This document shows, one piece after another, positions 33,938-44,969 of a stretch of DNA of 64,000 bases; position 1 is the stretch's first letter; each line of letters opens with the position of its first letter. The position numbers were made by a program, and so were the translations under genes. The stretch comes from Candidatus Methylomicrobium oryzae. GTDB lineage: Bacteria; Pseudomonadota; Gammaproteobacteria; Methylococcales; Methylomonadaceae. Below the pieces are notes generated by a model, which did not search any database, was not told where the DNA came from, and was given only the letters and a program-made list of their open reading frames with translations. The DNA is taken from positions 1 through 64,000 of the forward strand of contig NZ_JAERVK010000014.1 in assembly GCF_016745425.1 (NCBI RefSeq). Reading direction: 5' to 3'.

Positions 33938-34215
33938 TTGAACAATGGTACGCGTGCGGGTCTATTCAGCTGGCCGGTCTGCATGCTCGCATTGCCGCTG
34001 GACCGGGTAAAAGGGATCATTCTGACGCGGCCCGAATTCGATGCGCGATGCTCGGCGATACGCCAGCTCAGAAAAAGGGGGTATCGGGGACTGATCGGTA
34101 CGATCTGGTATTTTCCGGAAAAGCAGCAGCTGGAACAGCTCGGTGCGGATTTCATGATTCATCCGTGGGTCGAAGCCGGCAACCAGCTGGCTTTACAGCG
34201 CATGCAGAGTCCGGC
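33938..34215 (+). pseudogene. C-terminal remnant of a TrkA-N-type cation antiporter protein
   Basis: The reading LDRVKGIILTRPEFDARCSA, then RQLRKRGYRGLIGTIWYF, EQLGADFMIHPWVEAG resembles the last strands and helices of a TrkA-N nucleotide-binding domain, as found at the end of KefB-like antiporters. No transmembrane part precedes it, and the end runs into antisense of the P-type ATPase gene. Likely a fragment left beside the other potassium/ion genes. Confidence 0.45.
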
Positions 34216-34268
34216 CGGGCCTCGGGAATGCCCCGCCCTTGCAACCCCGGCGAAGCCGCCGGCCCCCT

Positions 34269-37022
34269 TTATCCGTTGCCTTTTCGCTGGCCCGAATGCC
34301 AGATTCTGTCGCCGAAAAACCCGCGAATCACGGCTTTTTCCAATTCCGCGGCGACAAAGATGAAAAAGCCGACACAGGCGACTTTCAGCCATTCGTCCAG
34401 GGACAGGTCGGTCGACCCGAACAGGGCCTGCATAGGAGCGGTATGAGTGTAAACAATCTGCAAGGCTGCAGAGGCGGCGATCGCGATCAGGACGTAGACG
34501 TTGCCGAATAATCCTTCAAACGATAAAACCGATTTGTAAATGTAGCGGCTGTTGACCAGGTAGAACATTTCCGCGCCGACCACGGTGCTGACCGCCATCG
34601 TGCGTGCCGTTTCCAGGCTGGCTCCTCGCTGCGTCTCCCAGAGGAACAGGCCCAGCGCGCCGATCATGAAGAGCGTGGAAACCATCAGCACACGCCAGGC
34701 GAAGAACCAGGAAAGCAGCGATTCCCGCGGGTCGCGGGGCGGCCTGTTCATCACGTCACGCTCCGGACGCTCGAAAGCGAGAGCGAGTCCCAGGGTGCTG
34801 GAAGTGACCATATTGATCCAAAGCACCTGAGCCGGCGTCAAAGGCAGGGTCAGTTCGAAAAAAATGGCCGCCAGCACGACAAGGGCTTCTCCGCCGTTCG
34901 TCGGCAGCATGAACAGGATGAATTTCCGGATATTGTCGTAAATGCCCCTGCCTACGTACACAGCGTTGCCGATCGTGGCGAAATTGTCGTCGGCCAGCAC
35001 CATGTCCGACGCTTCCTTGGCCGCCTCGGTCCCTTTCAGGCCCATGGCAATGCCGACATCGGCCCGCTTTAGCGCCGGCGCGTCGTTCACGCCGTCGCCG
35101 GTCATCGCGACGACCTGGCCTGCCGCCTGCAGAGCCTCTACCAGGCGCAGCTTGTGTTCCGGGCTTGCACGCGCGAACACGTCGACCTCCAGTGCGACTC
35201 CCTGCAGTTGCTCGTCATTCAGGGTTTCGATCTGGGCCCCGCTCAAGGTTAGTTTGCCTCGGCCGATGCCGAGCCGGTTTCCGATCTCCTGTGCCGTATC
35301 GGTATGATCGCCGGTGATCATTTTGACGCGGATGCCGGCACCGGCACACGTTCTCACCGCAGCGATCGCTTCCTCCCGGGGCGGATCGATGATTCCCACT
35401 AGGGCGAGTAGAGTAAAGCCGTTTTCCAGATCCGCAAAATTGACCTCGCGCTTGGAATCCTCGACTAATTTTCCGGCAATCGCTAGGACGCGCAAGCCGT
35501 CGGCGGCGAATTCCTTCGCACAGCGATGCCAATATCCGGCATCCAGCGCGGTCTGGTTCTGCTGGAGGCCGCCCTGGCGATCGCACATTTCCAGAATGCG
35601 TTCGGGAGCGCCCTTAACGAAAATGAAGCCGTTGTCTTTATGATCGTGGTGGAGGGTCGCCATCAGCCGGTGTTCCGATTCGAACGGGATGGCGTCGGTA
35701 CGCGGCCGCTTTTCGCGCTCCCAGGCAGGATCTTTGCCGGTTTTGACGGCGAATGCGAGGAGGGCGCCTTCGGTCGGATCGCCTGCCAGTTGCCAGGACT
35801 CATCGGCATCCCGGTGCAATTGCGCGTCATTGCACAGCACGGCGGCGCGGGCAATTTCTTCCAGTTCCGGGCAGTCGTCAGCGGTGACCGCGGCGCCGTT
35901 CAAATAAACCCCGCCGTCCGGCTCGTACCCCACGCCGCTGATAGTGAAAACATGATCAGCGGTAGCCAGTTTTTGCACCGTCATTTCGTTTCGGGTCAGC
36001 GTACCGGTCTTGTCGGAGCAAATGACCGTGACCGAACCCAGCGTTTCCACCGCCGGCAGATGCCGGATGATCGCATGGCGTTTCGCCATCCGGCGCATCC
36101 CGAGCGCCAGCGTGATGGTCATGATGGCGGGCAGTCCTTCGGGTATGGCCGATGCGGCGAGGGCTACGGCCATCATGAACATTTCTTTAGGCGGATGTCC
36201 GTGCCACAGCACGCCGACAATAAATGTAACGACGGACAGCAGCACAATCGCCAGCGCCAGCCAGCGGCCGAATCTGTCGATCTGACGCAACAGCGGCGTG
36301 ATCGTGCTCCGGACCTGTCGGAGCAGCGAGCTGATCCGGCCCAGTTCGGTGCGAAGGCCGGTTGCGACCACGATAGCCGACGCCTGTCCGGAGGTGACCA
36401 GGGTGCCGGAAAAAAGCATGCAAAAACGCTCGCCCAGCGGGGCGTCATTTGGGATCGGGCCGGTTGTTTTTTCGACCGCTTCGGATTCGCCGGTCAATAT
36501 CGCCTCGTTCACCCGCAAGCTCTTACTGGAGATAAGCCGGAGGTCGGCCGGTACTTTGTCCCCGGAAGCCAGCGCCACGATGTCGCCCGGCACCAGTTTT
36601 TCGGCTTCGATTTCCAGGCGTTTGCCGTCGCGAATGACTGTCGTATGCAGGGAGAGCATGCCGCGGATCGCATCCATCGCCTGTTCCGCCTTGCCTTCCT
36701 GGATAAAGCCGATGATCGCATTGACAACCACCGCGGCCAACAGGACGCCGGTGTCGACCCAATCGCCCAGCATGGCTGTCGTGCCGGCGGCCGCCAGCAT
36801 CACATAAATCAGAATATTATGGAATTGGAGCAGAAAGCGCATGAAAGCGGAACGCTTGGGCGGCCGCGGAAGGCGGTTGCGTCCGTATTGTTTCAGCCGC
36901 GCATGCGCCTCGTTGGAAGACAAGCCGTGATGCTTATCCGAATTCAGATGCGCGACCGCGTCGTCGGCGGCAAGCGTATGCCAACTCGTCGCTTGTTTAT
37001 CGGCGGTTTTTTGCTTAGGCAT
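34269..37022 (-). CDS. P-type cation-transporting ATPase (P2 type)
   Basis: A 917-residue pump from ATG 37022 (MPKQKTADKQ). An N-terminal cation-ATPase motif (LNSDKHHGLSSNEAHARLKQYGRN) is followed by two helix pairs. Key motifs: TGESEAV, membrane helix 4 AASAIPEGLPAIM, phosphorylation Asp in ICSDKTGTLT, KGAPERIL, and hinge MTGDGVNDAPALK. The C-terminal six-helix cation-ATPase domain ends at GNG. The PEGLP helix is that of Ca2+-type pumps; some relatives move Na+/K+. The ion cannot be fixed by sequence alone. Confidence 0.93.
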   Translation of the reverse strand: MPKQKTADKQATSWHTLAADDAVAHLNSDKHHGLSSNEAHARLKQYGRNRLPRPPKRSAFMRFLLQFHNILIYVMLAAAGTTAMLGDWVDTGVLLAAVVVNAIIGFIQEGKAEQAMDAIRGMLSLHTTVIRDGKRLEIEAEKLVPGDIVALASGDKVPADLRLISSKSLRVNEAILTGESEAVEKTTGPIPNDAPLGERFCMLFSGTLVTSGQASAIVVATGLRTELGRISSLLRQVRSTITPLLRQIDRFGRWLALAIVLLSVVTFIVGVLWHGHPPKEMFMMAVALAASAIPEGLPAIMTITLALGMRRMAKRHAIIRHLPAVETLGSVTVICSDKTGTLTRNEMTVQKLATADHVFTISGVGYEPDGGVYLNGAAVTADDCPELEEIARAAVLCNDAQLHRDADESWQLAGDPTEGALLAFAVKTGKDPAWEREKRPRTDAIPFESEHRLMATLHHDHKDNGFIFVKGAPERILEMCDRQGGLQQNQTALDAGYWHRCAKEFAADGLRVLAIAGKLVEDSKREVNFADLENGFTLLALVGIIDPPREEAIAAVRTCAGAGIRVKMITGDHTDTAQEIGNRLGIGRGKLTLSGAQIETLNDEQLQGVALEVDVFARASPEHKLRLVEALQAAGQVVAMTGDGVNDAPALKRADVGIAMGLKGTEAAKEASDMVLADDNFATIGNAVYVGRGIYDNIRKFILFMLPTNGGEALVVLAAIFFELTLPLTPAQVLWINMVTSSTLGLALAFERPERDVMNRPPRDPRESLLSWFFAWRVLMVSTLFMIGALGLFLWETQRGASLETARTMAVSTVVGAEMFYLVNSRYIYKSVLSFEGLFGNVYVLIAIAASAALQIVYTHTAPMQALFGSTDLSLDEWLKVACVGFFIFVAAELEKAVIRGFFGDRIWHSGQRKGNG

Positions 37023-37231
37023 GTATGCTCCAAGATTAAGCTGACGATGATTGACCGATTCTACCTTCTCCTCTCGGCCTGACAAAAGGTATTGTTTCAG
37101 GTGCGGGATGGGATAATCACTTTACAGACCGGGATTTCAGCAGCCTGTTGACTTTGAGTATGAAGTGAGGGCGAATACGGGGGAAGCTTAGAGAGTCCCT
37201 CCTTTAACCGGAAAGACAAACCCGATCAGGG

Positions 37232-37933
37232 TCAGGCCGTATCGGTTCTTATCAACGCTTCCTTAAAGGATTTGATATCCCTGGCCGGCCCCATCACCAC
37301 CAGCACATCGCGGTTGTTCAGAATATGCTCCTTGTCGCCGACCACGAAATGCAGCCGGTCGCCGAGTTCCCTGTCCACCACGCCGAGCAGGATCAGATTA
37401 TGGCGCTCGTTTAATCTCAGCGTGCTGGTTTTGCGGTTTTCCAGCCACGAGCCTTCCGGAATTTCGACTTCGGCGATATTCAGCGTGTGCCGCCGATGCA
37501 CGCTCTGGTCGAGAATATGGGTGATTTCCGGTTTGGTCAGCATCTCGTAGGTTTTGCGTCCGGTGATTTCGTAGGGATCGATGATCTTGTTCGCGCCGGC
37601 GGCGGATAATTTCTCGGCAGAGTCCGGATCGTCGACGGTAGCGATGATGCTCAAGTTTTTGTCCAGTGTGCGCGCCGAGATCGTCAAAAACACATTGTCC
37701 GAATCGGCCGCGAAAAAACAGAACAAATAATCGATGTCCACGCCGATGCCGAACGCATGCAGTGCACCGTCGTCGCGAAAATCGACCACTTCGGAGGCGA
37801 AGCCTTGGGCGCCGATGAACTCCGCATCGTGGCGGTTCTGGGCCGCATAGACCGCCACGCAGGTTTCCTTGTCGAACCGGGCCAAAGCTTCCAGGGCCAT
37901 GCGAGGATCGCCGAATACCGCAATTTTTTTCAT
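37232..37933 (-). CDS. TrkA-N/RCK-type NAD-binding regulatory protein
   Basis: A 233-residue soluble protein with a Rossmann-like start (MKKIAVFGDPRMALEAL), then a TrkA-N core (ATVDDPDSAEKLSAAGANKIIDPYEI) and a C-terminal TrkA-C part (HNLILLGVVDRE, VLVVMGPARD). The glycine motif is degenerate (GDPRMA), so nucleotide binding may be lost. It overlaps the channel gene at 37930 by four bases and is probably its regulatory subunit. Confidence 0.82.
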   Translation of the reverse strand: MKKIAVFGDPRMALEALARFDKETCVAVYAAQNRHDAEFIGAQGFASEVVDFRDDGALHAFGIGVDIDYLFCFFAADSDNVFLTISARTLDKNLSIIATVDDPDSAEKLSAAGANKIIDPYEITGRKTYEMLTKPEITHILDQSVHRRHTLNIAEVEIPEGSWLENRKTSTLRLNERHNLILLGVVDRELGDRLHFVVGDKEHILNNRDVLVVMGPARDIKSFKEALIRTDTA

Positions 37934-39534
37934 CGTTTCCTGCCTATTTTCAGCCGGCTTTTTTCGATCTGGTAGCGAAAATATTCGATGCCGATCTGTT
38001 TACCCAGCACGACAAGCTGGTCGCCCGCCTGCACCTCGAAATAGCTTTTCGGATTGAAATAAAAATGCCGGTCCTGCATTTGGTAACTTTCATTTTGCTT
38101 GAGATGCGGGGGATGGGAGCTAATCACGCCGACCAGCATCAGCTTGCTATGGTCGAAATCGATTTCGGCGATTTTTTTATTGATGATCGACGAATTGGGA
38201 TGCGCATGCACCGTGTCGAGCACGAATTCTTTTTCCTCGTGCATGATTCCGACAATCGCGTCGAACGCGACCGGTTGCCCGACATATTCGGCGGCAACCA
38301 TGCCGGCAATCTCGAAAGGCTCGATCACATGGTTCGCGCCGGCTTGGTAGAGTTTACGGACATTATTGGGCTGGTAGGCGCGCGAGATGATTCGAATGGC
38401 CGGATTCAACTGCCGGCCGGTCAGCGTGATATACACATTGCTGACATCGTCTCCGGTCGTGCATAGAATCGCCGAGGCGTTGCGATTGATGCCGGCCTTG
38501 GCCAGTACCTCGTTTTTACTCGCGTCGCCGTGGATGGCCAAATAGCCGAGGCGTCTCGCATTTGCCACATGATGCTCTACTTTATCGATGACCACGAAAG
38601 GCTGGCGATGACGAGCAAGCTGGTGCGCGATGTGCATGCCGACCCGACCGAACCCGCAAATGATCACGATTTCTTCATGCCGGCCCAATTCGGCATAAAC
38701 CTGATTTTCGCGCAGATCGTTCGCTCTATCGTTAAAGGCCGAGACGATGATCGAGGTAAAGAATGACAAGATGCCGAGCCCGGCAAAAATCAGACCCATC
38801 ACGACCAGACGCCCTCCCGGGGTTTCGGGCGCGATGTCGCCGTAGCCGACCGTCGACATGGTCACGACGGCCAGATAGAAGGCATCGAACAAATCGTTGA
38901 CATGGCCGCCGCTTTCCGGATTCTCGAACAGAAAGATGGCGGTGCTGCCGATAAAGATCAGCAAACCCAGAAACACGGCCAGCGTGTAAAGTTCGAAGCG
39001 CTTGTTCGAAAGGATCTGGGTGAACAGCTTGATGCTGTCGATATAGCGGAACAGCTTGAACAGCCGGAAAATCAAAAAGACGCGCAAAAAGCGCAGCGGC
39101 CGGTAACTCGGCAAAATGGCCAGCAAATCGACCAGCGCCGGAGGACTCAAGACATATTCGATTTTTTTCACCGCGATCGCCTTCAGCACTTTATGCACTT
39201 TGAACGGAATCTCCAGATATTCCGATCGTTCGTAATGGTCCAGGACGATCTGGTGGCTGTCGTTGTGGAGCCAGGCGCGCAGCAGATATTCGATAATGAA
39301 CAGCCAGACGATGCAGGCTTCGAAAACGCCGTGCCACGGCTGCGCCTGATGCTGGACCTCATCGAGTTGCAGAAATACGCTGATCACCACCATCACGATC
39401 ATGAAAACATCGAAATAGGCTTTCGGCCGACTCTGGGGGAGTACCAGGAGACGCCGGAAAAAGTGTTTGGCGTTTTGATAGCGGGTGGAAGTTTTCAGGA
39501 AATAGGCGAAGTAAACCAGAAGTCGCGTCAGCAT
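37930..39534 (-). CDS. Voltage-gated-like potassium channel with RCK domain
   Basis: A 534-residue channel. Six membrane segments in the first ~260 residues, with an Arg-rich S4-like helix (RPLRFLRVFLIFRLFKLFRY). The selectivity filter is TMSTVGYGD. A TrkA-N domain follows (IVIICGFGRVGMHIAHQLARH with the full GxGxxG), then TrkA-C (YFEVQAGDQLVVLG). It forms a tetrameric K+ channel gated by ligand or voltage. The next gene (37232) gives a second RCK-like protein. Confidence 0.92.
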   Translation of the reverse strand: MLTRLLVYFAYFLKTSTRYQNAKHFFRRLLVLPQSRPKAYFDVFMIVMVVISVFLQLDEVQHQAQPWHGVFEACIVWLFIIEYLLRAWLHNDSHQIVLDHYERSEYLEIPFKVHKVLKAIAVKKIEYVLSPPALVDLLAILPSYRPLRFLRVFLIFRLFKLFRYIDSIKLFTQILSNKRFELYTLAVFLGLLIFIGSTAIFLFENPESGGHVNDLFDAFYLAVVTMSTVGYGDIAPETPGGRLVVMGLIFAGLGILSFFTSIIVSAFNDRANDLRENQVYAELGRHEEIVIICGFGRVGMHIAHQLARHRQPFVVIDKVEHHVANARRLGYLAIHGDASKNEVLAKAGINRNASAILCTTGDDVSNVYITLTGRQLNPAIRIISRAYQPNNVRKLYQAGANHVIEPFEIAGMVAAEYVGQPVAFDAIVGIMHEEKEFVLDTVHAHPNSSIINKKIAEIDFDHSKLMLVGVISSHPPHLKQNESYQMQDRHFYFNPKSYFEVQAGDQLVVLGKQIGIEYFRYQIEKSRLKIGRKR

Positions 39535-39592
39535 GGCGGCAAAAATGGATTGAGATTAACTGCTGCGGCCGGTTTGCTCTGACATTCAACGC

Positions 39593-40108
39593 TTACTTTG
39601 GCGGGAAGGCGGTTCGGTCCAGCGTTTTTCGAATCTTCTCGGCCAGGCTTTCCACGCCTTTCGCCGTCAGTTTCCTATCGCCGCCTTTGACCTCGGAGAT
39701 ATAGTCGCCGATCAGTTTGCCTTGTTTTGCATCGACCAGATGCGCCATCAAATAAACGAACAAATAACTGGGCTTGTGCAGCCTGCCGGCCACGATGTAA
39801 TCGGCTTCGACCGTTCGCGCCAGTTGCCCGGCAAGGTCGTGGTGATCGAACAGATAGCCGGGGCCGGCCGCGGCTTTTGCGACGGCATCCGGGGCGATCC
39901 GTACGATGTTAAAGCCCTTTTTCGCCAGTTCCTGTTCCAGAAGCGGTTTGATGCTGGCCGTGCGGGCGATTTCGGACGGAATGTTGGGCGCGGGCGTCAA
40001 ATCCTTCAATTCGAAGTCGAGCACCGCGATGCGGGGTGCGGCACTGCAACAAACCGCAAACAGCAGCAGAAATGCAAGTAGGCTTGCTGAAAATTTTTTA
40101 TGAGGCAT
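39593..40108 (-). CDS. Exported DUF2380 protein
   Basis: A 171-residue protein from ATG 40108 with a signal peptide (cleavage near CCSAA). Mature start PRIAVLDFELKDLTP, then RTASIKPLLEQELAKKG, DYIVAGRLHKPSYLF and LIGDYISEVKGGD are DUF2380 features. In some methylotrophs related proteins sit near methanol oxidation genes; none is near here. It overlaps the panE end by 11 bases, so the two are co-translated. Role unknown. Confidence 0.82.
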   Translation of the reverse strand: MPHKKFSASLLAFLLLFAVCCSAAPRIAVLDFELKDLTPAPNIPSEIARTASIKPLLEQELAKKGFNIVRIAPDAVAKAAAGPGYLFDHHDLAGQLARTVEADYIVAGRLHKPSYLFVYLMAHLVDAKQGKLIGDYISEVKGGDRKLTAKGVESLAEKIRKTLDRTAFPPK

Positions 40109-41078
40109 GGCTGTAGGCTCCGTCGGGTGGAATGGCTCTGCGCCCGCGCTTTTCATCGCCCAGTAGTTTTAACCGGACCGAAGCATAGACCGATTCGAGA
40201 TAAGGGCAGGGGACATGCGCGCGTTCGGCGGCGCGTAGCGCATTGCCGAGAATCGCCTCGATTTCCAGGGGACGGCCCTGCTCGTAGTCGAGCAGCATGC
40301 TGGTTTTGTAGGGCGGCATGCTGTAAGTCATTTCGATGTTCCGATCAACCGCATCCGCGGGTAACGGATATCCCTGGGCCGAGGCTATCCGGCAGACATC
40401 CTGCATGATATGGCGCACGAACGGTTCTTCGGTGCCCAGGATCTCGGCCGTGCTGAGGCCGTCCGACAGTACCGACAGCGGATTGAAGGGGGCGTTCCAG
40501 ACACATTTGAGCCAGCGTTTGGCCACGATATTCTCCGTCGCCTCGCATTCGATCCCGGCGTGTCGAAACAGCCGACACAATTCCCGGGTCTTGGCGCTGA
40601 CCGAGCCCGGCAGGTTGCCCAGCGCCAGGCGTCCATAGGCCAGATGCGCGATTCTTCCCGGTCCTAGCCGGTTGCTGCAGATGAATGCGAGGCCGCTGAC
40701 GACTTCGCGACCGGGGAAGGCGGCGAGCATTTCCCGTTCGATGTCGACGCCGTTCTGAATAAAGACGAGCGCGGTTTGCGGCGCGGCGACCGGGCGCAGC
40801 AAAGCGGCCCGATCCATGCTCGGGAGTACCTTCGTGCAGAGCAGCACGTAGTCGGCAGTGCCTTGGTAATCCCTGACGTCCTTGAGGACCTGCTTCGGCA
40901 TGAAGTGGTAATCGCCCTGTTCGGCGCTTTCGATCCTGAACCCCGATTTTTTGACCGTTTCGTAATCCGAGCGGCAGACGACCGACACTTCCGCCCCGGC
41001 TTTCGCGAGCAGCGAACCGTAGAATGCGCCGATCGCGCCGGCGCCGACGATCAGGACCTGGCTAGCCTGGGCGCTCAT
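40098..41078 (-). CDS. panE: 2-dehydropantoate 2-reductase
   Basis: A 326-residue ketopantoate reductase (ApbA/PanE). NADP-binding start QVLIVGAGAIGAFYGSLLAKAG; catalytic Lys in ENIVAKRWLKCVWNAPFNPLSVL; the C-terminal part has the usual EIEAILGNALRAAE. It makes pantoate for coenzyme A. It overlaps the hda stop by 17 bases. Homologues sometimes act on other 2-oxo acids; this copy keeps the main catalytic parts. Confidence 0.9.
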   Translation of the reverse strand: MSAQASQVLIVGAGAIGAFYGSLLAKAGAEVSVVCRSDYETVKKSGFRIESAEQGDYHFMPKQVLKDVRDYQGTADYVLLCTKVLPSMDRAALLRPVAAPQTALVFIQNGVDIEREMLAAFPGREVVSGLAFICSNRLGPGRIAHLAYGRLALGNLPGSVSAKTRELCRLFRHAGIECEATENIVAKRWLKCVWNAPFNPLSVLSDGLSTAEILGTEEPFVRHIMQDVCRIASAQGYPLPADAVDRNIEMTYSMPPYKTSMLLDYEQGRPLEIEAILGNALRAAERAHVPCPYLESVYASVRLKLLGDEKRGRRAIPPDGAYSHAS

Positions 41079-41771
41079 CGAGAATCTGCTTCAAAAACGG
41101 TATGGTCAATTTACGCTGCGCGGACAGCGAGGCCTGGTCGAGTCGGTCGAGCAGGCCCCATAGCGAGTTCATGTCGCGGCTGGCGCGGTTCAACAGGAAG
41201 CGTCCGGCCTGCGGCGAAATCTCCAGACCCATGCGCCGGGCTTTATAAATCAGCGCGGCGGTCTTTCCCTCGTCGTCCGGCGTTTGGATTTTCAGACTGA
41301 GCCCCCAGTTCAGCCGCGTTTTCAAATCGGGCAGTTGGACAGGCAGTTCTTTCGGAGCTGTGCGGGAAGAAACGATCAGCTTATGTCCCAAATCCCGGTG
41401 CTGGTTGAAGAAGTTGAACAGGGCCTGCTCCCAGTCGGCATGGCCGGCGATCGCTTCCACATTGTCCAGGCATACCAGCTCGAAGGTTTCCAGGTCGTTG
41501 AACAGGTGTACGGAAGAATCGGCGGCCTGCGCCAGATTAAAATCGAAATAGAAGCATGAGAGTTTCCGCTGCTGCGCTTCATGGCAGCAGGCGTGCAGCA
41601 AATGGCTCTTGCCGAGGCCGGTCTGTCCCCAAAGGAAGATGAATGCTTCGCCGTTGCCCGCAACGCACTGCTGCAGATGATTGACGACAGCCGAATTGAC
41701 GCCCGAAAAAAAATCCTGGAACGTCTGGTTGGCTCTGAACACGAACTGCAACGGCAGCTGCTTTGCCATGC

Positions 41772-41775
<4 letters not shown>
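41062..41775 (-). CDS. hda: DnaA regulatory inactivator Hda
   Basis: A 237-residue DnaA-like AAA+ protein without the DNA-binding domain. QLPLQFVFR at the start is the clamp-binding motif. Walker A is LWGQTGLGKSHLL, and LVCLDNVEAIAG replaces a classic Walker B. Hda with the beta clamp drives ATP hydrolysis on DnaA after initiation. Start is GTG 41775 overlapping the previous stop, or ATG 41769 two codons in. It is the fourth gene of an arsC-wrbA-DUF2069-hda chain. Confidence 0.92.
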
Positions 41776-43074
<1,299 letters not shown>

Positions 43075-43166
43075 AACGGCTGCCTCTGGCGCTTCGGCGC
43101 GCTTTCCAATAAAAAAGTTATAATAACATTTCTCGTCAAAACTCTCGCTGAAAAAGGGGTCATGTC

Positions 43167-44048
43167 TTGTCCGCACTGATTTCGGATCGTATTTGCGATC
43201 GCGCCAAACAATATTGGCTGCTTGCCCGTTTCGACCGTCCGATCGGTACGTTAATTCTATTATGGCCGACGCTGTGGGCGCTGTGGCTTGCGGGAAACGG
43301 CAAACCGGATGCGCTGGTATGCACGGTATTCGTGCTGGGCGTTGTGCTGATGCGGGCCGCCGGCTGCGTGATCAACGATTACGCCGACCGCAATTTCGAT
43401 CCGCACGTCGAACGCACCCGGCAGCGCCCGATTGCGGCCGGGCGCGTCCGGCCGAAGGAAGCCCTGATCCTGTTCGCAGTTTTGTGCCTGATTTCGTTCG
43501 GGCTGGTCCTGCTGATGAATCCGTTCACGATCGGGTTGTCCTTCATCGGCGCCTTTCTGGCCGCCAGCTATCCGTTCATGAAGCGCTTCACGCATCTGCC
43601 GCAGGCTTATCTCGGAGCCGCTTTCGGCTGGGCGGTGCCGATGGCGTTTGCCGCGCAATTGAATGCGATTCCCCTGGTCGGCTGGCTTTTGTATCTGACC
43701 GTGCTGCTCTGGGCGCTGGTCTACGACACGATGTACGCGATGGTCGACAAGGACGACGACCTGAAAATCGGCGTCAAATCGACCGCAATCCTGTTCGGCG
43801 ACTACGACCGGCATATCATGGCCGCTCTGCAGATCGTGATTCTCGGCTTGCTGGCGATCGTCGGCAGCATGCGGGGTTTGGGTTTGTTCTATTACGCCGG
43901 GCTGCTGGTAGCGGCAGGGCTGGCGGTTTACCAGCAGAAACTGATTTTCCGCCGCGAAAGGATGCTCTGCTTCAAGGCATTTTTGAATAACAACTGGTTC
44001 GGGCTGGCGGTTTTTATCGGATTGGTACTGGATTACCGGTTTGTTTAG
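43167..44048 (+). CDS. ubiA: 4-hydroxybenzoate polyprenyltransferase
   Basis: A 293-residue membrane prenyltransferase with about eight helices. The first Asp-rich motif is NDYADRNFD and the second is DKDDDLKIG, both Mg-diphosphate sites. [22 protein letters not shown] is the standard UbiA start. It attaches the isoprenoid chain to 4-hydroxybenzoate in ubiquinone synthesis. The best start is TTG 43167, after AAAAAGGGG; the ATG at 43162 is out of frame. ubiC is not adjacent. Confidence 0.95.
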   Translation: MSALISDRICDRAKQYWLLARFDRPIGTLILLWPTLWALWLAGNGKPDALVCTVFVLGVVLMRAAGCVINDYADRNFDPHVERTRQRPIAAGRVRPKEALILFAVLCLISFGLVLLMNPFTIGLSFIGAFLAASYPFMKRFTHLPQAYLGAAFGWAVPMAFAAQLNAIPLVGWLLYLTVLLWALVYDTMYAMVDKDDDLKIGVKSTAILFGDYDRHIMAALQIVILGLLAIVGSMRGLGLFYYAGLLVAAGLAVYQQKLIFRRERMLCFKAFLNNNWFGLAVFIGLVLDYRFV

Positions 44049-44533
44049 GATTGGGTCGATTAACTTCTTCTCATAGTTCTTGCGCTTTGCGTGGGAACCT
44101 GGCCGAGAACACTCCGTGTCCCCGAACCGCGGAGTGGTTCGAACGGCGTTCTCATCGTGATACATCCTTGTCTAGGCTACGCGAAAACACTCCACGGTGG
44201 GGGTGGGGTGCTCCGAGGGGTTGGGTTACCGCTGTAGGGTACGCTGTTCGTGCCATGAGGGGGGAAAGGTACGCACAGCGTACCCTACAACTGAAAATAG
44301 GGATTTGTGTTTAAACAACGTCTCTATACCATTGTCGCCCTGCGAGATGTCTCATGTGTGCGCAGTGCGGGGGGACGATCGGGCGGCATGTCGGGAAGTT
44401 ATTTTTTGCCATGTCTTAGAGGGACGGGCGATAAGGTGTGAGGAACCCTGAATAAAAGCCCTTCTCTTTATCCTATTTAATCAATAAACGATTACAATTT
44501 CTCGGTATGTAATATCGATGACAAGGAATAATA
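44049..44533. other. Intergenic region with a family 2 palindrome
   Basis: About 485 bases. No gene seen. It contains the family 2 repeat at 44233-44290 and, near 44095-44160, GTGGGAACC...GAACACTCCG followed by GGAGTGGTTCGAACGG, a loose palindrome. Confidence 0.5.
44233..44290. repeat. Dispersed palindromic repeat, family 2, copy 3
   Basis: TGTAGGGTACGCTGTTCGTG at the left and GGTACGCACAGCGTACCCTA at the right, a long hairpin around a G-rich loop. Confidence 0.85.
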
Positions 44534-44866
44534 ATGAATAAAAAAAATTTAGTGTTTATTGCGGTTTTATGCATCGATTTATCGGCATGTACCGGAGAAA
44601 ATCGCGATACGTACCAGGTTAAACCGGTTTTCGTAAACAGCTGTATCAATCAGGAGAGCTCCACGCGTCCCGCTGAGCAGGCCAACTCCTATTGTAATTG
44701 TGTGGCTGATGCGGTTTTCAGCAATAGCGATATCTCCGATGAAACCAAAAAACTTATGCCCACGCTCAGCGATAAGGAAAGTCAACTCTATCGGCAAAAT
44801 GATGTTGCCCTGGTCAGGGGCGCACTGATGTCTTGCTATACCTCTAATTTTTATAAGAAAAAGTAA
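44534..44866 (+). CDS. Small Cys-rich lipoprotein (unknown)
   Basis: A 110-residue protein. Signal peptide with lipobox IDLSAC, so lipid-modified at Cys19. The mature part has four further Cys (SCINQ, YCNC and SCYTSN), likely making two disulfides, and an acidic middle part. AAGGAATAA before ATG 44534 is a good ribosome site. No family recognised. Convergent with the gene at 44970. Confidence 0.7.
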   Translation: MNKKNLVFIAVLCIDLSACTGENRDTYQVKPVFVNSCINQESSTRPAEQANSYCNCVADAVFSNSDISDETKKLMPTLSDKESQLYRQNDVALVRGALMSCYTSNFYKKK

Positions 44867-44969
44867 TTGGATCCGGGCCGGAAGATGGGCCAAGGCGCGA
44901 ACCGCGTCATTCGCGGCCGAGGGGGCGACCTCGGCGCATTTTCCGGACTCCGGTAAGGAATCTGGCGGC

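Noticed and set aside
35526-37082. 518-codon plus-strand frame antisense to the P-type ATPase
   Set aside because: Antisense image of a GC-rich gene; His/Gln/Arg-rich nonsense composition.
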